A DNA stretch of 64,000 nucleotides from Lachnospiraceae bacterium (GTDB lineage Bacteria; Bacillota; Clostridia; Lachnospirales; Lachnospiraceae), in the NCBI GenBank assembly GCA_017427685.1, contig JAFRSH010000031.1:1-64000 (forward strand), written 5' to 3'. The notes under the pieces were generated by a model. That model saw nothing but the letters and a program-made list of their open reading frames with translations, searched no databases and was not told the DNA's origin. A program made the position numbers and the translations under genes. The stretch's first letter is position 1; the number at the start of each line of letters is the position of its first letter. Of this stretch, positions 7,644 to 14,476 are shown one piece after another.

Positions 7644-7675
7644 GCCCCCTCCCTGACGGGAGGGGGCCCTTTATT
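7644..7675 (+). terminator. Intrinsic terminator of the repeat peptide gene
   Basis: Perfect 10-bp GC-rich stem GCCCCCTCCC - TGAC - GGGAGGGGGC followed by CCTTTATT. It isolates the peptide gene as a single transcription unit. Confidence 0.88.
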
Positions 7676-7678
7676 ATC

Positions 7679-7736
7679 TTGACAAGCCGGAGAGATATGG
7701 TACAATAAAATTACCCGTTGGGTAATTTTATTGTAC
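7679..7736 (+). promoter_or_regulatory. Promoter with perfect 17-bp inverted-repeat operator
   Basis: TTGACA (7679-7684), 16-nt spacer, TACAAT (7701-7706). A perfect 17-bp inverted repeat occupies 7700-7716 and 7720-7736 with a 3-nt loop, covering the -10 box and the transcription start. It could act as a dimer-binding operator for the XRE protein at 8100-9173 and would also fold in the 5' end of the RNA. Confidence 0.85.
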
Positions 7737-7747
7737 GGGAGAAGAGT

Positions 7748-8107
7748 GTGAAGATCATTTATGCAAGTGATAAAGTTGAACTACAATGCACGAGTCTTAA
7801 GGCAGCCACTAAGCTATTTGGCGGAGATAAAAAACTGGCAGTGAGTCTTTTGGCCAGGATAAACGCCATAGAGAATGCGGATGTGATAAAAGACATTATT
7901 TCAATGCCACCATTCCATTTTCATAATCTGCATGGGAAGATGGAAGGGCTCTTTGCTATTGATGTATGCACCAGGAGAGATAAATGGAGGATTATCATTT
8001 GCCCTCTTGATGAGGAAGAGCATGTTTTTGATCCGTGTCATATTGATGAAATATCGACCATAGTTAGAATTGTAGAAATTAGAGAGGTGAGTGCGCATTA
8101 TGAGTAA
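7748..8107 (+). CDS. HigB-like toxin (RelE superfamily)
   Basis: About 119 residues from GTG 7748 (GGGAGAAG upstream; a TTG 10 codons earlier lies inside the operator). The fold pattern is L-F-G-G-D-K-K-L-A, then F-H-N-L-H-G-K-M-E-G-L-F-A-I-D-V, then W-R-I-I-I-C-P-L, which matches RelE/HigB-type killer proteins with the central basic strand. It overlaps the downstream XRE/ImmA gene by 8 bp. The likely role is ribosome-dependent or free mRNA cleavage, inferred from the family. Confidence 0.75.
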   Translation: MKIIYASDKVELQCTSLKAATKLFGGDKKLAVSLLARINAIENADVIKDIISMPPFHFHNLHGKMEGLFAIDVCTRRDKWRIIICPLDEEEHVFDPCHIDEISTIVRIVEIREVSAHYE

Positions 8108-9173
8108 TTATATTGAGTACAATGATAAGGTGACTTTTCATCCCGGATATTATCTTAAAGAAATAGTTGACGAAAGCGGTCTTTCACAGGAGGACTTCGC
8201 GAAGCGTTTGGGTACAACCCCTAAGAACCTCAGTGTATTGTTAAGAGGTGATCAGAATCTGTCCGTTGATATTGCATCCAAGTTATCCAGGATGCTTCGG
8301 ACAACGATCACATACTGGTTGAACCTGCAGCAGGCCTATGACGAGAAACTGGCCGAGATACAGTCCGACAAAGAATTGAAGAAGGAAAGAGAAGTTTTCA
8401 AGCTGATCGATTACAAGTATTTTCGAGATAATTTCAAACTGCCGGATCTCTCGCGTCAGGTTGACGAGCAGATAAAATGTGTTCGTGAGTTTTTGGCTGT
8501 TTCTACTTTACAGGTATTAAAGGAGGAAAGTCTCGCAGTTAATTTCAGGAGCTATTCCGCCAATCTGAGCCAGTCCAATACAGTGAATGCCAATGTTATG
8601 GTCCAGATAGCTGTTAATCAAACCCTAAGAGAAAAAACCCCTAAGTACAACAAGAGGAAATTCGAAAAGGCGGTTTCTTTTGCACTGACACAGACCAAGA
8701 ATCATACGGATTTCCTGTCGGTGATACAACACGCTTTTGCTGAGGCCGGAGTTGTTCTGGTGGCACTTCCCAATCTGAAGAACTCAGGTGTAAACGGTGC
8801 ATCCAAGAAGGTGGATGGGAAGGTAATGCTGATGGTCAACGACCGCAGACATTACGCTGATACATTCTGGTTCACATTGTTTCATGAGATAGGGCATGTA
8901 TTGAACGGAGATCTCGGAGTTTCTTTCAAAGACGAGAAAGAGGACGAAGCGGATCTTTATGCACAGAGTACACTTATCCCGCAGGACAAGTATGAAAGCT
9001 TTATAACTCAAAACCGTTACTTTGATGAATTGACTATCAGGGAATTCGCAGATTTGATCGATCGCGATCCGGGTATTGTTTTGGGAAGATTACTAAAGGA
9101 TGGAAAAGTATCGCACACGGATGCGGTCTTATCAAAAAGACTGAGACAATCCTACAGTGTTGCAATAGTTTGA
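8100..9173 (+). CDS. XRE and ImmA/IrrE fusion (HigA-like antitoxin with peptidase domain)
   Basis: 357 residues. The N-terminal HigA-like XRE domain (H-P-G-Y-Y-L-K-E-I-V-D-E-S-G-L-S-Q, then L-G-T-T-P-K-N-L-S-V-L-L-R-G, residues 14-75) is followed by a helical linker. The C-terminal ImmA/IrrE peptidase has W-F-T-L-F-H-E-I-G-H-V-L-N-G near residue 265 and a downstream E-D-E-A-D-L-Y-A-Q helix. Such fusions pair with HigB-type toxins; the peptidase half may sense or process a partner. The start is ATG 8100 after GAGGTG, overlapping the toxin. It probably binds the 17-bp repeat at 7700-7736. Confidence 0.85.
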   Translation: MSNYIEYNDKVTFHPGYYLKEIVDESGLSQEDFAKRLGTTPKNLSVLLRGDQNLSVDIASKLSRMLRTTITYWLNLQQAYDEKLAEIQSDKELKKEREVFKLIDYKYFRDNFKLPDLSRQVDEQIKCVREFLAVSTLQVLKEESLAVNFRSYSANLSQSNTVNANVMVQIAVNQTLREKTPKYNKRKFEKAVSFALTQTKNHTDFLSVIQHAFAEAGVVLVALPNLKNSGVNGASKKVDGKVMLMVNDRRHYADTFWFTLFHEIGHVLNGDLGVSFKDEKEDEADLYAQSTLIPQDKYESFITQNRYFDELTIREFADLIDRDPGIVLGRLLKDGKVSHTDAVLSKRLRQSYSVAIV

Positions 9174-9201
9174 TTTGAATCTGTGTATCCGGGAGTATGT
9201 T

Positions 9202-9291
9202 ATGACGATCAGAGACAGGATTTTTGACAGGCTGGATGAGCTGGGCATGACGCAGAAGGAGTTCTCGGAGAAGACCGGGATCCCGCAGTGA
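9202..9291 (+). pseudogene. Remnant of an XRE gene start (duplicate of 985-1071)
   Basis: 29 codons then TGA. The encoded peptide differs from the first 29 residues of the XRE protein at 985 by a single Q-to-E change, and the DNA differs at 5 of 87 positions. Homology stops exactly at the codon for Q29, before the recognition helix is complete, so it cannot work as a DNA-binding domain. It marks the right border of the accessory island and suggests duplication followed by deletion. Confidence 0.85.
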
Positions 9292-9378
9292 TCCCAGGGG
9301 CATAGGATCAAAAAGTGCCCGGGGATAATGACCATGAGATATCTTATAAAAAACGAGAGATCGGAAGTTAGAAGAACT

Positions 9379-10617
9379 ATGAGAGAAAGAATAAGTATAA
9401 AAAGACTATGTATAGCTGCGGCCTTCGTGCTGCTTCTTTTGGTGATGATCCGTCCCTCCGGGGCGCAGGCGGCCTCGAAGCCCACTGTGCGCGAGACGAA
9501 GGTGATCCTTTACACAGACTCCACGCCCTACGAGTTCCACTTCGCGAACCTGGCTTCGGGTGCGAAGCTCACCTACTCGTCCTCCGACGAGAGCGTGATC
9601 AAGATCCGGAGCTCCAAAGCGGTCCCCCTCAAGAAGGGCAAGGCGACGGTGACTGTGAAGGTCACGCAGAACAAGAAGACATATGCGTTAAAAGTAAAAT
9701 TCACCGTGAAAAACGTTCCGAAAGTGAAGACGGAGAAGGACTACAAGAAGCTCGCTGACAAGACGCTCAAGCGGCTCAAGAACGATCTGATCGACAAGAC
9801 GTGGGTCGTCCTCGACTACGGCGACGATGTCTGCTGCTCGTCACGCGAGGAGCTCGACAAGTACATATACAAGAGGATCTGGAACTGCAGTGCTTTCGCT
9901 GTCTCATTGACCGACCTCAAGTTGTTCCGCTCCGAGGAGGAGTACGTCTCGATGTTCCCCTTTCTCGAGCAGATCACGTTCACCGAGCCCACGCATTACA
10001 TGAACTGCTTCATGGTGGTGATCCACAACACTAAGATCCCTCATGCCCACACCGAGGAGGAGTTCGCGGTTGAGTACGCGCTCAGGGGTGGCGACACGTC
10101 GTTCCTCACAAAGAGCCAGCGCAAGCTCTACAAGAAGGTGGTCAAGATAGCGGAGAAGCTCAGGAAAGACAGCGTGTACGAGACGGTCAAGGCGATCCAT
10201 GACTACGTCGTCAAGAAGTGCGAGTACGAGTACGACAAGTCGAACAAGGACCGCTACACCCTGCGGAGCGCGATCTACGACGGCAAGACGGTGTGCAGCG
10301 GCTACACTAAGCTGTTCTGCGCGCTTTGCACGGCGCTCGACATCAATTCCAAGTTTGTCATCGGGGGTGGTGTGAACGGCGAGCTCGGGGATCACGCGTG
10401 GTGCGTCGTTGAGATCGGGCACAAGTGGTACGGCGTCGATGCTACTTGGGATGACGGCGGCAAGACCGATAAGGGCAAGCACAACATCAAGTACAAGTAC
10501 TTCCTTATCGCGGATGAGGATATGAAGAAGGATCACAAGTGGGACGGGAACCTGTATCCGAAGTCCGTCAGCAAGGACCTCGGGATCGTGTACGCTGAGA
10601 GGGAGAAGACCGCTTGA
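9379..10617 (+). CDS. Secreted transglutaminase-like protein with Ig-like (Big2) domain
   Basis: About 412 residues. The signal peptide (basic start, hydrophobic A-A-A-F-V-L-L-L-L-V-M, cleavage near A-Q-A-A) is followed by a Big2-like beta domain (L-T-Y-S-S-S-D-E-S-V-I-K-I, then G-K-A-T-V-T-V-K-V). The C-terminal transglutaminase/protease-like core shows all three catalytic elements: Cys in T-V-C-S-G-Y-T, His in D-H-A-W-C-V-V, Asp in Y-G-V-D-A-T-W-D-D. It probably acts on cell-surface or extracellular protein. ATG 9379 gives a standard signal peptide; the frame is open upstream to 9328. GC-rich codon use contrasts with the island to the left. Confidence 0.85.
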   Translation: MRERISIKRLCIAAAFVLLLLVMIRPSGAQAASKPTVRETKVILYTDSTPYEFHFANLASGAKLTYSSSDESVIKIRSSKAVPLKKGKATVTVKVTQNKKTYALKVKFTVKNVPKVKTEKDYKKLADKTLKRLKNDLIDKTWVVLDYGDDVCCSSREELDKYIYKRIWNCSAFAVSLTDLKLFRSEEEYVSMFPFLEQITFTEPTHYMNCFMVVIHNTKIPHAHTEEEFAVEYALRGGDTSFLTKSQRKLYKKVVKIAEKLRKDSVYETVKAIHDYVVKKCEYEYDKSNKDRYTLRSAIYDGKTVCSGYTKLFCALCTALDINSKFVIGGGVNGELGDHAWCVVEIGHKWYGVDATWDDGGKTDKGKHNIKYKYFLIADEDMKKDHKWDGNLYPKSVSKDLGIVYAEREKTA

Positions 10618-10620
10618 CGC

Positions 10621-10749
10621 TCACTCCTTATCGACAGGTACCACAAGTCTGTAGCAGAAGTCGTCGGGGGAGATGTTCCTGCCCGCGTAGGGCGCTATGA
10701 GGCCCATGAACCTTGCGGGTCCGGTGGGGTGGATGTTCCTTCTCTCGAG
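10621..10749 (-). pseudogene. C-terminal fragment of an unidentified gene
   Basis: On the minus strand an open frame of at least 43 codons ends in TGA at 10621. It reads I-H-P-T-G-P-A-R-F-M-G-L-I-A-P-Y-A-G and then F-C-Y-R-L-V-V-P-V. The codon use matches the host, but there is no start codon or upstream body, and the promoter of the next plus-strand gene follows. It looks like the tail of a deleted gene converging on the transglutaminase gene. I do not recognise the family. Confidence 0.45.
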
Positions 10750-10770
10750 CAAAGCTGTCAAACGAAATTG

Positions 10771-10799
10771 TTGAATATATGTCGGTTGTCCGATATAAT
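10771..10799 (+). promoter_or_regulatory. Promoter of the GNAT/TIR unit
   Basis: TTGAAT (10771-10776), 17-nt spacer, TATAAT (10794-10799), about 75 nt before the acetyltransferase gene. Confidence 0.65.
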
Positions 10800-10874
10800 T
10801 ACCGATATCTGTAGCGGGAAAGCAGAGCGGGATGCTTTTACGCAGAACACTGTAAATGGAGTGAGAAGAGTACT

Positions 10875-11327
10875 ATGAACTATACAGTCAGAAAAGTTAC
10901 GATCAGCGATTACGATGCGATATTTGCGCTGTGGAATGCCACCGAGCAGAGCCGCAGGGCGTTAAACCCCGTGGATGACAGCCGTGAAGGGATCGAAAGG
11001 TACCTGAATCGCAACCCGAACACTTGCTTCCTGGCAGAACAGGACGGCCGGGTTATCGGCGTGATCCTGACCGGACACGATGGGCGCAGAGCGATAATCC
11101 ACCACATGTGCGTGCATCCGGATTGCCGCAGGCAGGGTATTGCGGGACACCTTGTATCTCTTGCCGAGGAGGCACTCCAAAAGGAAGGCATTCAGAAGAT
11201 CTTCGGATTGGTGTTCAAGGACAACGAACCCGCCAACGCGTTCTGGGAGAGCCGTGGCTACTCTCTCCGAACCAACCTTAACTACCGTAACAAAAGTCTG
11301 AACTCAGACATTCCGACAGGGGAGTGA
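10875..11327 (+). CDS. GNAT family N-acetyltransferase
   Basis: 150 residues. It has the GNAT fold, with the acetyl-CoA binding motif A as H-P-D-C-R-R-Q-G-I-A-G-H-L near residues 80-92 and a motif B-like ending (N-E-P-A-N-A-F-W-E-S-R-G-Y). N-terminal V-R-K-V-T-I-S-D-Y-D-A-I is typical. The substrate cannot be inferred. The TIR gene starts 20 bp downstream with its own ribosome site, so the two are probably one transcript. Confidence 0.85.
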   Translation: MNYTVRKVTISDYDAIFALWNATEQSRRALNPVDDSREGIERYLNRNPNTCFLAEQDGRVIGVILTGHDGRRAIIHHMCVHPDCRRQGIAGHLVSLAEEALQKEGIQKIFGLVFKDNEPANAFWESRGYSLRTNLNYRNKSLNSDIPTGE

Positions 11328-11347
11328 CAGGGAAAAGGGGGAGCATT

Positions 11348-12865
11348 ATGACGGAGCAAAAGAGCTTGGATGTTTTTGTCAGCTATTCTTCAAAGAATAA
11401 GAACGTGGCGGACGCGATCGTCGCGGACTTCGAGCAGCACGGGATCAGGTGCTGGTACGCGCCCCGCGACATCATGCCCGGCGATTCTTGGGTGAGTGCC
11501 ATTACGGAGGCCCTTCAGGTCGTGAAGGTGCAGGTGCTCATCTACACAGACGAGTCGAACACCTCGCGTCAGGTCATGAACGAGGTCGCAGTTGCCTTCA
11601 ACGCAGGCAAAACGATCGTTCCCTTCCGCCTCACGCAGACGAAGATGAGCAACGAGTTTGAGTACTACCTCTCGTGCGTTCACTGGCTTGATGCCCTCAC
11701 CGAATCCCTGAGCGACAACATCACACAGCTCAGGAAGTACGTGGAAGTGATCCTCTCGGGTGTTAATAACGTTTATGCCACACCCCCTGAGCAGAACCCC
11801 GTGACGGGCGATTCCGCTAAACAAACCGATTTGGAGAAAAAGAACTCTAAGAAAGGCTTGATCATAAGTGCCTGCGCGGCAGTTCTTGTGCTCGCACTTG
11901 GACTACTTATCTTTGCACTGATAAAATCAAACAATACAGAAACCACAGATCCCACACCATCCGACACAACAACTACAGCCGGCGATTTGTCGGGGACTGG
12001 GAACCCTTCTGATATGCCGGACAACACACCCTCTGATACAACACTTGGCACAAGCGGTGCGGGGGATGGTTCAAGCGTGACGGACAGCACTCCCGAAACA
12101 GGGATCATTACGGATTCAACAGAAGTAACGCCGGATCCAAGCAGCACTCTCGAACTCGGTAGCGATTCAAATACGACAGAAGACACATCCGAAACAAACA
12201 GCACATCAGATAACAATAGTTCTAATACAACAGCCGGTTCATCGGGAGCAGGAGATGTGTCAGAATCCAAATCTACTGCGGACAAGAAGGATGTTTCTGC
12301 TATGTCAGTAGAAGAACTCGAAACATCCGCCCGCAAAGGCGTTGTGGAAGCATGTGACGAGCTCGGTGCCAGGTACTACGAAGGAGACGGCGTCGACCGC
12401 GATTATGACAAGGCGCTCCTGTACCTGAGCAGGGCAGTCGAAAACAACACCACGTCTGTCAAGACCTACCGCAGGCTCGGCAACATCTACTATTACGGTC
12501 GTGGTGTTGACGAGAGCGACAGTGACGCGCGCAAGTATTATAAGAAAGCGATAGACCTTGGCTCGGAGGACAGTGAAGTCTGGTCCAACTACGGCATGAT
12601 CCTGTACCGCGACGAGAGCTTTAAGGAAAGTGCCGAAAGCTTCGCTCACGCCGCGCAGATCGATAACGACCCCATGACCATGTACAACGCGGGTCTTGCG
12701 TACTACTCCCTCGAAGATTACGATCAGGCTCTGATATGGATGGGCAAGGCGATTGATAACGGCTACGAACGCAAGCAGGACGTCGCGGCCAAGATCAAAT
12801 ACATGGCCGACAACGGTCTGGTATCCGGCGAGGAAGCCGCAAAGTGGCTCCCTGATGGGGATTAG
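11348..12865 (+). CDS. TIR domain - transmembrane - Sel1-repeat protein
   Basis: 505 residues from ATG 11348. The N-terminal TIR domain (D-V-F-V-S-Y-S-S-K-N, then W-Y-A-P-R-D-I-M-P-G-D-S-W) carries Glu79 in a position like the catalytic glutamate of NAD-cleaving TIRs. One membrane span lies at about 170-193. A linker of about 120 residues, very rich in Ser, Thr, Asp and Pro, leads to C-terminal Sel1/TPR repeats (A-C-D-E-L-G-A-R-Y-Y-E-G-D-G-V) from about residue 330. There is no signal peptide, so TIR is predicted inside and Sel1 outside. The role could be surface sensing coupled to NAD cleavage, or a scaffold. No partner defence gene is adjacent. Confidence 0.8.
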   Translation: MTEQKSLDVFVSYSSKNKNVADAIVADFEQHGIRCWYAPRDIMPGDSWVSAITEALQVVKVQVLIYTDESNTSRQVMNEVAVAFNAGKTIVPFRLTQTKMSNEFEYYLSCVHWLDALTESLSDNITQLRKYVEVILSGVNNVYATPPEQNPVTGDSAKQTDLEKKNSKKGLIISACAAVLVLALGLLIFALIKSNNTETTDPTPSDTTTTAGDLSGTGNPSDMPDNTPSDTTLGTSGAGDGSSVTDSTPETGIITDSTEVTPDPSSTLELGSDSNTTEDTSETNSTSDNNSSNTTAGSSGAGDVSESKSTADKKDVSAMSVEELETSARKGVVEACDELGARYYEGDGVDRDYDKALLYLSRAVENNTTSVKTYRRLGNIYYYGRGVDESDSDARKYYKKAIDLGSEDSEVWSNYGMILYRDESFKESAESFAHAAQIDNDPMTMYNAGLAYYSLEDYDQALIWMGKAIDNGYERKQDVAAKIKYMADNGLVSGEEAAKWLPDGD

Positions 12866-12881
12866 AAAGAGCAGAAGCTTT

Positions 12882-13730
12882 ATGACTATGATTGAAATAA
12901 CAGACATTAACGCACCCGAGCTGGATGTCTTCGCGAGGACATCCGAGGTGCAGCTGTACAGAGCCTGCGAGCCGAAACTCGGTATCTTCCTTGCCGAAAG
13001 CGCGAGCGTGATCCTTCGCGCACTCGAAGCCGGATACGAGCCCCTTTCGATGCTTGTTGAGACCGAACGCCTCGAGACCGAGGCCGCCCCTGTCTTTGAG
13101 AAGATCGCGAAGCTCTGGGGCGAGGAGAAGAGGGATTCAATCCCCGTGTACACCGCGAGCCGCGAGATAGTCAGCGAGCTTACGGGCTACACACTTGTAC
13201 GCGGACTTTGGATGACCCTCCGCAGGAAACCCATGATCTCTGTTGAAGAATTCTGCAGGGACAAGGACAGGATCACCGTCCTTTTTGATGTTGTGAATCC
13301 CACCAATGTCGGTGCGATCATCCGCAGCGCGGCAGCCCTCGGGATCGACGGGGCGCTTCTCACGCACGCTTCGGTGGATCCGCTCACCAGGCGCTCCTCG
13401 AGAGTCAGCATGGGTACTGTTTTCCAGATCCCGTGGACGGTGGCCGGCAGGGAAGAGTCCGAAGGGATCAACCTGATCGAAACCCTGAAGAACTACGGCT
13501 TCAAAACCGTTGCCATGGCGCTCACGGAGGACTCCGTCGGGATCGACTGCGAGGAGATCAGGCAGGCCGGGAAGCTTGCCATAATCCTCGGGACCGAAGG
13601 TACCGGACTTCCCAAAGAAGTCATAAGCGCCAGCGACTACCGAGTGATGATCCCGATGTATCACGGGGTCGATTCCCTCAATGTGGCAGCCGCCAGCGCC
13701 GTAAGTTTCTGGGAGCTCGGGAAACGATAG
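12882..13730 (+). CDS. SpoU/TrmH family RNA 2'-O-methyltransferase
   Basis: About 282 residues. It has the SPOUT knot motifs in order: N-P-T-N-V-G-A-I-I-R-S-A-A-A-L-G (motif 1, near residue 145), L-G-T-E-G-T-G-L-P (motif 2) and I-P-M-Y-H-G-V-D-S-L-N-V-A-A-A (motif 3). The N-terminal substrate-binding region is typical of rRNA or tRNA ribose methylases. The start is ATG 12882 or 12888; longer frames run back into the TIR gene. It could modify 23S rRNA or tRNA; the exact site is not readable from sequence. Confidence 0.88.
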   Translation: MTMIEITDINAPELDVFARTSEVQLYRACEPKLGIFLAESASVILRALEAGYEPLSMLVETERLETEAAPVFEKIAKLWGEEKRDSIPVYTASREIVSELTGYTLVRGLWMTLRRKPMISVEEFCRDKDRITVLFDVVNPTNVGAIIRSAAALGIDGALLTHASVDPLTRRSSRVSMGTVFQIPWTVAGREESEGINLIETLKNYGFKTVAMALTEDSVGIDCEEIRQAGKLAIILGTEGTGLPKEVISASDYRVMIPMYHGVDSLNVAAASAVSFWELGKR

Positions 13731-13773
13731 TTTGACCAATGTTCGCTGCCCTGATCTTTCAACCGATATACAA

Positions 13774-13805
13774 AGGACCATAACCGTCTGATGCGTTATG
13801 GTCCT
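13774..13805. terminator. Bidirectional terminator
   Basis: AGGACCATAAC - 10 nt - GTTATGGTCCT followed by TTTTAT on the plus strand and by CTTTG on the minus strand. It separates the plus-strand methyltransferase from the converging ANTAR gene. Confidence 0.85.
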
Positions 13806-13806
13806 T

Positions 13807-14400
13807 TTATGAATAAGTCTTAATGATCTCGTTCGCCACCTCGAGTCTTGTCACGCAGCGGTCCATTGCCTGCTTCTCGATGTAGCGGTGGGCGGCGGGC
13901 TCGTCCATGCTGAGCTCGCTGATGAGGAGCCACTTGGCGCGGTTGACGGCTCGGATCTCCTCCATCTTCTCCTCGACGGAGAGTGTCTTCTTCTCCATGC
14001 GTCGCATGCGTTCTCTCATGCTGGACATCCAGTCGAGAGCCATGACGAGCATCGGCCTGTTCACAGGCTTGGAGAGGGTGAAGACGCCATGCGGAGCAAC
14101 CTTCTCGAAGATGTCGTTATAAACCTCCGTGCGTACCAGCAGGAGCGTAACGGTTCCCTTTGATTCAAGGGTGTCGATTGCGAACCTGATGCCGGCATCG
14201 TCGGGGAGCGGAGAATTGATGATGACGAAATCGAAGCTTCGCTCGGCAAACAGCCTTTCCGCCGCGCTGACACTCGAAACGGTCTTGACCGGACCGTACC
14301 GCGCCTCAGGCAACAGAGAGCTCAGCGCTTCGTTTATCTTCTCAGCGGCCGAAACGATCAGGACGCTGTATACGCGCTCTCTTAAACTACTCATACACAT
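13807..14400 (-). CDS. ANTAR-domain antitermination regulator with pseudo-receiver (NitR-like)
   Basis: 195-197 residues (ATG 14400 or 14394). The N-terminal receiver-like domain has Asn62 (V-I-I-N-S-P-L-P) where the phosphorylated Asp belongs, while Lys111 (L-S-K-P) is kept, so it is a pseudo-receiver. A coiled-coil linker at about 122-140 leads to a C-terminal ANTAR domain (R-A-K-W-L-L-I-S-E-L-S-M-D-E-P-A-A-H-R-Y, then A-M-D-R). ANTAR domains bind paired RNA hairpins with six-base loops and prevent termination. The gene follows glnA on the same transcript, as nitR does in Clostridium saccharobutylicum. There is no histidine kinase nearby. The likely targets are the hexaloop leaders of glnA, glnN, gltS, glmS and guaA. 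Confidence 0.88.
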   Translation of the reverse strand: MCMSSLRERVYSVLIVSAAEKINEALSSLLPEARYGPVKTVSSVSAAERLFAERSFDFVIINSPLPDDAGIRFAIDTLESKGTVTLLLVRTEVYNDIFEKVAPHGVFTLSKPVNRPMLVMALDWMSSMRERMRRMEKKTLSVEEKMEEIRAVNRAKWLLISELSMDEPAAHRYIEKQAMDRCVTRLEVANEIIKTYS

Positions 14401-14415
14401 AATCTCCTAAGTCTC

Positions 14416-14475
14416 TTATCGACGCTTATGCCACCCGCTTGGGGTACCCCGGCTTGTGGGCATATGCGTTGATAA
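14416..14475 (-). other. Intercistronic hairpin between glnA and the ANTAR gene
   Basis: It starts two bases after the glnA stop. TTATC-ACGC-TATGCC pairs across 60 nt with one or two mismatches and encloses the palindrome GGGGTACCCC. There is no U-tract, so it is not a standard terminator. It may stabilise the glnA mRNA or reduce readthrough so that the regulator is made at a lower level. Confidence 0.6.
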
Positions 14476-14476
14476 C

